In this document: in pieces, positions 58,361-64,000 of the stretch | Position numbering within the stretch: the first letter of the stretch is position 1 | How the letters are laid out: each line of letters starts with the position of its first letter | Origin: Oceanicola sp. 22II-s10i | GTDB taxonomy: Bacteria > Pseudomonadota > Alphaproteobacteria > Rhodobacterales > Rhodobacteraceae | Direction: 5' to 3' | Length of the DNA: 64,000 nt | Assembly: GCF_002210105.1 (NCBI RefSeq) | Contig: NZ_AQQU01000006.1 | Coordinates: forward strand, 1 to 64,000 | Notes under the pieces: generated by a model | Database searches by the model: none | What the model saw: only the letters and a program-made list of their open reading frames with translations | Told to the model about the DNA's origin: nothing | Position numbers and translations under genes: made by a program

Positions 58361-58944
58361 ACGCCGACCCTCCGGTAGGGCGTGATCAAGCTCTGGACCG
58401 CCATCGGCAGCTCGGCGACCGGTCCTTCGGCCACGGCTTCGCGATGCTCGTACCAGTGCGCGACAAGAAGCAGGATTGCTGTCCGTATCGGTGCGGGAAC
58501 ATCTGCGGCCGTCTCGCCATATCCTGCGGTCAGGTTCACCTGCACCGGACAGAACCGGTCGGTGTCGAGTGCGGGGGCGGTGAAGGCATCCTTGAAGCGG
58601 ATCTCGGATCCCGAGACACCACGGACCAGTTCGTAAAGGTCATCCGAGACAGTCTGCTCGATGGCGAGGGTATCGAAATACGTGACCGTCACCGAAGAGA
58701 CATCCGGGAACGGCAACCGCAGCACCCGGCCCCAACACCGGTATCCCTGCTCCCATACCTGATCGACCAGGCAGCGCCCGAGGATGCCGGTGAAGCCGTC
58801 GAGATGTGCCACGGCTGTCGCGATGAGCGCGGAGATAAGGGTGTCTTCCGCGCTGGTTGTGTGCGTGAGGCGCGCCTGAAGCTTGACCTCCGCCGGCGAC
58901 ACGGGAAGCGCCGCCGGCGGAGTGACCTGGACAGGAGGGATCAC
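58357..58944 (-). CDS. phage head-tail connector (gp6-like)
   Basis: A 195-residue protein with LPVSPAEVKLQARLTHTTSA, LISALIATAVAHLDGFTG and IRTAILLLVAHWYEHREAVA, the helical pattern of HK97 gp6/DUF-type head completion proteins. It starts at GTG 58944; no ATG is available near and the Shine-Dalgarno sequence is weak. It docks onto the portal. Confidence 0.87.
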   Translation of the reverse strand: MIPPVQVTPPAALPVSPAEVKLQARLTHTTSAEDTLISALIATAVAHLDGFTGILGRCLVDQVWEQGYRCWGRVLRLPFPDVSSVTVTYFDTLAIEQTVSDDLYELVRGVSGSEIRFKDAFTAPALDTDRFCPVQVNLTAGYGETAADVPAPIRTAILLLVAHWYEHREAVAEGPVAELPMAVQSLITPYRRVGV

Positions 58945-58948
58945 TGCG

Positions 58949-59335
58949 TCAGGCCTGCGGGTTGTCCGTGCCGTGGCCCTTGATCACGGTCACGCCCGCC
59001 GCGATCGAGGTGCCGCCGTTCTTGGTCAGGACGTGCCGGATGTAGCGTTTGGTGCCGGTGTAGCCGAGCTTGTAGGTCGTGCTCGCCACGAGGGTCGCGG
59101 GGATCGTGCCCTGCAGGTCGGCGGCGGCGACATCGGCGAAATCGCCGCTGGTGGTCGTGTCCGACTCCTGAATCTTGAACGAGAAGTCGCCGGCGCTGAC
59201 GATGGCGCCGGTGGCCAGGCACACCAGCGCGCCCTTGTAGCCCTGCAGGTCGATCGCCGATCCGGTGTCGGTGGCGGACTGCACCGCCGGGACAAGGGAC
59301 TGGGCGAGCGCCAGTTTCGAGTAGAGGTCTTTCAT
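58949..59335 (-). CDS. phage head protein, possible decoration protein
   Basis: A 128-residue beta-rich protein (GYKGALVCLATGAIVSAGDF, FKIQESDTTTSGDFADVAAA, TTYKLGYTGTKRYIRHVLTK). It lies between the capsid and connector genes with GGAGACGGACAG before the ATG. In HK97-like modules this place often holds a capsid decoration or head fibre protein. No family certain. Confidence 0.72.
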   Translation of the reverse strand: MKDLYSKLALAQSLVPAVQSATDTGSAIDLQGYKGALVCLATGAIVSAGDFSFKIQESDTTTSGDFADVAAADLQGTIPATLVASTTYKLGYTGTKRYIRHVLTKNGGTSIAAGVTVIKGHGTDNPQA

Positions 59336-59415
59336 CTGTCCGTCTCCGGAAATGAGGGGGGTCTGACCGGGCGGCTCACCCGCCCGGCCTGTCGTCCATC
59401 AGGCCTTCAGGCCGA

Positions 59416-60693
59416 TCAGGTGCTGCACTTCAGCAGCTTGATCGCCTCGAAGTTCTGGACGCCGCCACCGACGCGCTTCGTGGTGTAGAAGTGCACGTAG
59501 GGCTTGTTGGTGAACGGATCGCGCAGCACCCGGATGCCGAAGCGGTCGATGATCAGGTAGCCGCGCTTGAAGTTCCCGAAGGCGATCGGGAATGCGTTCG
59601 CGCCGATGGCGTCCATGTTGTCATCGGTCACGACCGGCTTGCCGAGGATCGTCGCGAGCTCTGCCTGAGCAGTCGGCGGCGCCCAGATGTAGTTGCCGTC
59701 GGCGTCCTTCAGCTTGCGCACTGCCCCCATGGTGGCGTCGGACATCAGGTAGGAGGCCCCGTTGCGATACTGCTGCTTCAGCGAGAAGTGCAGATCCATG
59801 ATCGCATCGGTGCCGTTGTTGCTGCCATCCGAGAGGGCGGCTGCAACACCCGTCACCTTGAAGCCGATCTTGCCCCAGGCATAGGACGCGTTGGCCACCT
59901 TGTCGTAACCCAGAATGCCGCGCGGCTTGTTGACCCCGTCACCGTTGATGAAGGCCGCACCCTCCTGCTCCGCGAACTCGATCGAGACCTCGTTCGCAAG
60001 CCACTGGGCGATGTCCATACGGGCATCGTCGAGCGCCTTCTGGGTCGCGGCAGGGTTCGCGTAGAGCTCCTGCGTGTTGAAGATCAGCTCGCGGAGGTTC
60101 GGCGTCGTGGTTTCGGGCCGCGATTCCTTCTCGCCGACCCAGCCCGAACCGGCGCCGCCCATGCTCACCAGCTTTTTGTAGGTGTCGGTGCCGACCGGCA
60201 TCACGGTCGACAGGTCGCGCATGGCCGAGACGGTGCCGACGACACGATCGATCTCGTTGGCCATCTGCTCGGGCACGAGGTAGCCGCCATCCGGATCGCT
60301 GTCCGTCGACAGGGCCGCCTTGACCTCGAGTTCGCGCAGATCGGCATCGACACCGCGGCGGAAGAACGCGTTGAACGCCGTCGCGTGCTCCGCCTTCGCC
60401 GGGTCGATGTCACCACCGCCCGCGCCGCCGGTCTTCAGCGCCGCCATCATCTTGTTGGCGTCGTCCATCGCCTTGTTCAGGTCGGCGATCTCGGCGTTGA
60501 TCCGCTCGATCTTCTCGTTGCGGACCACGTCTTCGCGGCCCTTTTCGAGTTCGGCAATGCGGGCATTGTTCTCGGCCTTGAACGCCTCGAAGGCGGCATT
60601 CATGTCCGCCAGGATCTGCCCCGGGTTCGATGCGTCCGCACGCACCGCGACGATCCCGCGGGTCTTTGCCGGCGGGGTGAAGTGCTTGCTCAT
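59416..60693 (-). CDS. phage major capsid protein, HK97 family
   Basis: A 425-residue capsid precursor. An N-terminal coiled-coil delta domain (about residues 30-85, EKGREDVVRNEKIERINAEI) acts as internal scaffold. The HK97-fold core includes GGYLVPEQMANEIDRVVGTV, YANPAATQKALDDARMDIAQ and GFKVTGVAAALSDGSN, and the C-terminal part IDRFGIRVLRDPFTNKPYVH. The delta domain is probably removed by the ClpP-like protease encoded upstream. An ideal AAGGAGATATCC site precedes the ATG, fitting very high expression. Confidence 0.93.
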   Translation of the reverse strand: MSKHFTPPAKTRGIVAVRADASNPGQILADMNAAFEAFKAENNARIAELEKGREDVVRNEKIERINAEIADLNKAMDDANKMMAALKTGGAGGGDIDPAKAEHATAFNAFFRRGVDADLRELEVKAALSTDSDPDGGYLVPEQMANEIDRVVGTVSAMRDLSTVMPVGTDTYKKLVSMGGAGSGWVGEKESRPETTTPNLRELIFNTQELYANPAATQKALDDARMDIAQWLANEVSIEFAEQEGAAFINGDGVNKPRGILGYDKVANASYAWGKIGFKVTGVAAALSDGSNNGTDAIMDLHFSLKQQYRNGASYLMSDATMGAVRKLKDADGNYIWAPPTAQAELATILGKPVVTDDNMDAIGANAFPIAFGNFKRGYLIIDRFGIRVLRDPFTNKPYVHFYTTKRVGGGVQNFEAIKLLKCST

Positions 60694-60704
60694 GGATATC
60701 TCCT

Positions 60705-61547
60705 TTATGAGCGAAGGGTTTCGGTGAGCCGCCGGGCGGCGGCCGTCCAGTCGTCAGCGTCGTGCGTGACGTTAGGGGCAGCGTCGTGCTTGCCCCCCTT
60801 AACCTCGCCCAGGAGGCTACGGCGCTCCGAGCGGGGAATTCCTGCGCGTGCCATCGCCGCGTCGATGCGGCGGGTCGCGTTCACGGGCGTCGCGGCGGCG
60901 GCCGCGGTGCTGTCGGTTTTCGTGTCGACGGTCAGGAAGGCATCGGCGAGGCCTTTGTCGACGGCCTGTTCGCCGTTGAACCAGGTCTCGTCATCCATCC
61001 AGCGCGCCGCGATCTTCTTCTCGACGCCGGCACGCTCCGCGTAGAGGCTGGCCATCGCGTCGTCGAATGGCTCCAGCGTGTCGGCCGCATCGCGCATGTC
61101 GTGCCGGTTCCCGATCGCGATCACCCAGGCGTTGTGAACCATGACGAAACCAGCCTTGCCGATCTGGACCTCGTCACCAGCCATCGCGATGACGGACGCG
61201 GCCGAAGCCGCCAAGCCGAGGATCCGGACGGTCACCTTCTGCTTGTGGGCCCGGAGCATGTTGTAGATCGCCACACCCTCGAAGAAGTCCCCGCCAGGCG
61301 AGTTGATGTCGACGAAGACCTCCTGGTCGCCGATCTGGCGGAGTGCGGCCGCGACACGCTTGGCCGTGACACCGCCACCGGTCCACCAGTCCTCACCGAT
61401 GACATCCAGCATCGTGATCGTGTTTTCGGTGGTCTGTTCGGCGCGGATGCCGGCGTTCCATTTCTCCAGCGCATCGGAGTCGGGCTCGAATGCGAAGGCT
61501 TCCGGCAGCTTGCCGGCGGTGATCTCAGGGAGCTTTCGGAGCGTCAT
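60705..61547 (-). CDS. phage head maturation protease, ClpP-like
   Basis: A 280-residue ClpP-fold serine protease. The oxyanion strand VFVDINSPGGDFFEGVAIYN is followed by the nucleophile in LGLAASAASVIAMAG and the histidine in FVMVHNAW. It processes the capsid scaffold domain. It overlaps the portal gene by 23 bases with GAGGACGACAGCA before its ATG. The C-terminal 70 residues, rich in charged residues, are probably cleaved or act in targeting. Confidence 0.92.
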   Translation of the reverse strand: MTLRKLPEITAGKLPEAFAFEPDSDALEKWNAGIRAEQTTENTITMLDVIGEDWWTGGGVTAKRVAAALRQIGDQEVFVDINSPGGDFFEGVAIYNMLRAHKQKVTVRILGLAASAASVIAMAGDEVQIGKAGFVMVHNAWVIAIGNRHDMRDAADTLEPFDDAMASLYAERAGVEKKIAARWMDDETWFNGEQAVDKGLADAFLTVDTKTDSTAAAAATPVNATRRIDAAMARAGIPRSERRSLLGEVKGGKHDAAPNVTHDADDWTAAARRLTETLRS

Positions 61548-62778
61548 TGCTGTCGTCCTCGTCGTCGGGTTTCGATGTGCCGGCCGTGTTCGGCGGCGGA
61601 TAGTAGATGTCGCCGCCCTCGCGCGGGTTCATGTCCTCGAGCGCGCGCACCTCGTTCGGGCTCATGGCGCCCCATTGCATCATCGAGGTGTAGAACCCCT
61701 GCCGGGCCTTGGTGTCACCGCGCAGAAGCGCCCGGCGGTTGAAACGCGCGTAGACGTCCGGCTCGACGATCAGGGCCTTGTTGATGGTCTCTTCCCAGGT
61801 CGTCAGGTGATCCTCGAGCGTGTAGGTCACGAAGCCGAGACCCATCTGCTCGATCCCCGATCCCCAGCTCGTCGACTTCTCGGTGTCCCCGATCATGTGC
61901 GGCGGCACGCCGAAGAACATCGCGATGTCGCCGCGCGAGAACTTCCGGGATTCGATCCATTGCGCATCCTCCGCCGTCATCGACAGCTGAGAGGTCTCCA
62001 TGCCCTCCTCGAGGATCAGCGCCTTGCCTTCGGCTTCTCCGCCCTGGCGATAGTCGTCGAGACTGGATCGCAGGAACTCAAGCCCTTCCTTGCCGAGCTT
62101 GTTGGGATGCCTCAGCACGATGCTCGGTCGGGCGCTGTTCTTGAAGGTCGTGGCGCCGTGTCGCTCCTGCGCGAGGCTCAGGCCGATGGTCTCGCGGGCA
62201 TAGGTGATGACCGAGACCCCCTTCACTCCGTCGAGCGTCAGGCCAACCAGGTGAAACACTTCTTTCGCATCGAGCCGGACCTTGCGGCCGTCGCGCCGCA
62301 GGTAGGTATAGGCGAGCTCCAGGTCGTCGCCCTGCTTGACCTCCATCCGGTCCGGGTGCAGCGGGTTCAGAGCGATCACCCTGCCGCGCGACCGGACGAT
62401 CTGCGCATAGGCGTTCCCGCGAAGCAGCAGGTGCGCCTGCATCATCCGCCGGAACTGCGATGGCGTCTGCCATCCGTTCGGGGACCGCCGAAGCACCGAC
62501 CACAACGCGTGATCCGGCCGGTCCTCGCGTGTCAGGCTGTCAACCCGCTCCTTCACGTGAAGGGGCAGGTTGGCGACGGTGCCGGACAGCAGGCGGACAC
62601 AGGCGTAGACCGCAGCGGTTCGCATCGCCGTGTCGGCTGTCACCGAAACGCCGGACAGCGTGCCCATGCCGGCGGTGCGGATCACCCGCTCCAGATCGTC
62701 TGGCCCCGAGATTATTTCTCCGCCTCCGCTCGGTTGAGCGGCGGACCTGACCCCGAAGAGCCGATTCCAGAACCCCAT
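61525..62778 (-). CDS. phage portal protein, HK97 family
   Basis: A 417-residue portal: VSVTADTAMRTAAVYACVRL, LPLHVKERVD, FRRMMQAHLLLRGNAYAQIV and FGVPPHMIGDTEKSTSWGSG are typical HK97-portal blocks. The C-terminus is acidic (DDEDDSNDAPKAP). It forms the DNA entry ring at the capsid vertex. Three bases separate it from the terminase stop. Confidence 0.93.
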   Translation of the reverse strand: MGFWNRLFGVRSAAQPSGGGEIISGPDDLERVIRTAGMGTLSGVSVTADTAMRTAAVYACVRLLSGTVANLPLHVKERVDSLTREDRPDHALWSVLRRSPNGWQTPSQFRRMMQAHLLLRGNAYAQIVRSRGRVIALNPLHPDRMEVKQGDDLELAYTYLRRDGRKVRLDAKEVFHLVGLTLDGVKGVSVITYARETIGLSLAQERHGATTFKNSARPSIVLRHPNKLGKEGLEFLRSSLDDYRQGGEAEGKALILEEGMETSQLSMTAEDAQWIESRKFSRGDIAMFFGVPPHMIGDTEKSTSWGSGIEQMGLGFVTYTLEDHLTTWEETINKALIVEPDVYARFNRRALLRGDTKARQGFYTSMMQWGAMSPNEVRALEDMNPREGGDIYYPPPNTAGTSKPDDEDDSNDAPKAP

Positions 62779-62781
62779 GTG

Positions 62782-64000
62782 TCAGACCACCAGAAGCCCG
62801 CGCGTCCCGTACACCGATGGACCGTTCGCAACCGGGTTTCGGCTCATCAGGGTGAACGCGTTCATGCCAGCGATCAGCGGGTCGATTTTTGCGCGGCCCG
62901 CCGCTTCCTTCGTCATCCGCACCGCAGACCCTCTCTGTTCGACTTTCACGTTGCCCAGGACCCAGTCCATCATCGGCTGATCGCCGTGCAGTAGGGTCCC
63001 GTCCTTCAGCTTCCGCTCCATCCCCCAGATCGCGGGGGAGAGCCGCCAGTCCTGCCCGATGTAACGCATCTGCTCTTCCGCCACGCCGCGCCCGATCGCT
63101 TCGTCGATGATCGCTGACACCTGCGCAGTATCGAGGCCAATCGCATCCTTCTCCGGCAGCAAGCCTGCCGTGAGCAGCTGCTCGATCACGTCGGCGGCGC
63201 CCTCGACATCTCCGGTGGGTTCATCTTCACCGAGGAGGGTGAGGTCTCCTGAGGCAGCAAAGTCGCGCAGCCTCGGAGCGATCTCCTTCCGCGCCTTCAG
63301 CACCTCGGGATGCGCCCAGGCGTGATACCATTGCAGCCAGTTCCGCGTATCCCGTTCGCGCCCAGTGACACAGAGCCCGAAGAGGTCATCGAGGCCGCCG
63401 CCGTCGAGGCCGACCGTTGCCACTTCGCAGCGAGCGATAAGCTCGTCCAGAGTCAGGCCTGGCCGGGCCGCCCGCGACCAGAGCGTGGCGCCCGTCCAGC
63501 CACCACCCAGGCCGACGCCGATCTCGACGTTGAAGTGCTGTGAGGCCAGCAACGCAAGCGCCGCTGGTCCCTTCTCGTTCGCCTTGACCAGCTCGTCCGC
63601 TAGGAAGTGCGGATCGACCGACACGCCGAGGTTCGGGTTGACCAGTCCCCAAGTCTTCGGGTCCTGCCATCGCTTGGCCATCTTCTGCGGCAGCTCGTAG
63701 AGCACCGCGAGGATGGGCAGCTGCAGGCGCCCGTCCCGAACCGATCTGGCCTGGTCGAGCTCCGCCTTGAACACCCCGGCCGGCTGTTCCTTCGACTGGG
63801 TCGTGATCTGCATCAGGAACCCCTCGGGCCGCGAGGCGAGCGCGCCGCGCAGCTCCAGGAACACCCCGTCCGCCCGGCTCTTCCGGGCGAATTCGTGCGT
63901 CTCGTCGATCAGCGTATAGGCTGCCTTGCCGCCAGTGATAACGTCGCTGTCGGCCGCCTTGATCGCGATCTCGGCCCGGCTCACCCGGTGGGTGATCGTT
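62782..64000 (-). CDS. phage terminase large subunit, N-terminus beyond window
   Basis: The frame is open through the right edge, leaving 405 residues. The Walker B-like YTLIDETHEFA lies near the start of the visible part, followed by QITTQSKEQPAGVF. The nuclease part has VATVGLDGGGLDDLFGLCVT with the first catalytic aspartate and GLDTAQVSAIIDEAIGRG. The ATPase P-loop is outside the window. It packages DNA through the portal encoded next. Confidence 0.9.
   Translation of the reverse strand, partial: TITHRVSRAEIAIKAADSDVITGGKAAYTLIDETHEFARKSRADGVFLELRGALASRPEGFLMQITTQSKEQPAGVFKAELDQARSVRDGRLQLPILAVLYELPQKMAKRWQDPKTWGLVNPNLGVSVDPHFLADELVKANEKGPAALALLASQHFNVEIGVGLGGGWTGATLWSRAARPGLTLDELIARCEVATVGLDGGGLDDLFGLCVTGRERDTRNWLQWYHAWAHPEVLKARKEIAPRLRDFAASGDLTLLGEDEPTGDVEGAADVIEQLLTAGLLPEKDAIGLDTAQVSAIIDEAIGRGVAEEQMRYIGQDWRLSPAIWGMERKLKDGTLLHGDQPMMDWVLGNVKVEQRGSAVRMTKEAAGRAKIDPLIAGMNAFTLMSRNPVANGPSVYGTRGLLVV

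Overview
The window looks like chromosomal DNA of a GC-rich alphaproteobacterium, most likely of the Rhodobacterales (Roseobacter group). The evidence is the codon bias, two TAXI-type TRAP transporters, the density of CoA-thioester catabolic genes and the style of the prophage late genes. No rRNA, tRNA or CRISPR array was recognised.

Region 1 (1-34.3 kb) is a long catabolic island for carboxylic acids handled as CoA esters. A truncated acyl-CoA dehydrogenase (ACAD) is cut by the left edge. Operon A (9.47 to 1.42 kb, minus strand) joins a TAXI-TRAP importer to an acyl-CoA ligase, an MDR-type oxidoreductase, and an ACAD overlapping an APH-fold kinase. That last pair resembles the 4-hydroxyacyl-CoA kinase and dehydrogenase pair of levulinate catabolism. 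Operon B (17.05 to 9.61 kb, minus) is laid out like pimeloyl-CoA degradation: thiolase, bifunctional hydratase/dehydrogenase, large and small ACAD subunits, then an alpha-methylacyl-CoA racemase-like protein and a nitroreductase. A TetR gene diverges from it. Next come a ligase plus class III CoA-transferase operon with a divergent IclR gene, a SulP anion transporter, and an AraC gene diverging from an SDR plus thiolase pair. A second TAXI-TRAP diverges from nitronate monooxygenase plus quinone oxidoreductase genes, and a second TetR gene diverges from another ACAD gene. A shared palindrome lies upstream of both TRAP operons, the thiolase operon and the TetR2/ACAD pair, so the scattered operons are probably one regulon read by two paralogous TetR repressors.

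Region 2 (34.3-42.4 kb) is mixed accessory DNA. It holds a truncated IS3-type orfA, a possible recombinase tail, a zinc-ribbon protein, an HPP/CBS membrane protein, small wHTH and unknown genes, and a gene-free 0.7 kb stretch with two near-identical hairpins whose differences preserve RNA pairing. These are followed by a GNAT gene, a metallophosphoesterase-like/GT4 fusion overlapping a flippase-like membrane protein, and a Ca/Na antiporter.

Region 3 (42.8-64 kb, all minus strand) is the late part of a tailed-phage (siphovirus-like, HK97-type) prophage running off the right edge. In transcription order it encodes terminase, portal, ClpP-like protease, capsid, connectors, tail tube, tail chaperones with an A9 -1 frameshift site, tape measure, tail tip, an SGNH-bearing tail fibre, and a lysis cassette. 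No integrase or attachment site was found in the window.
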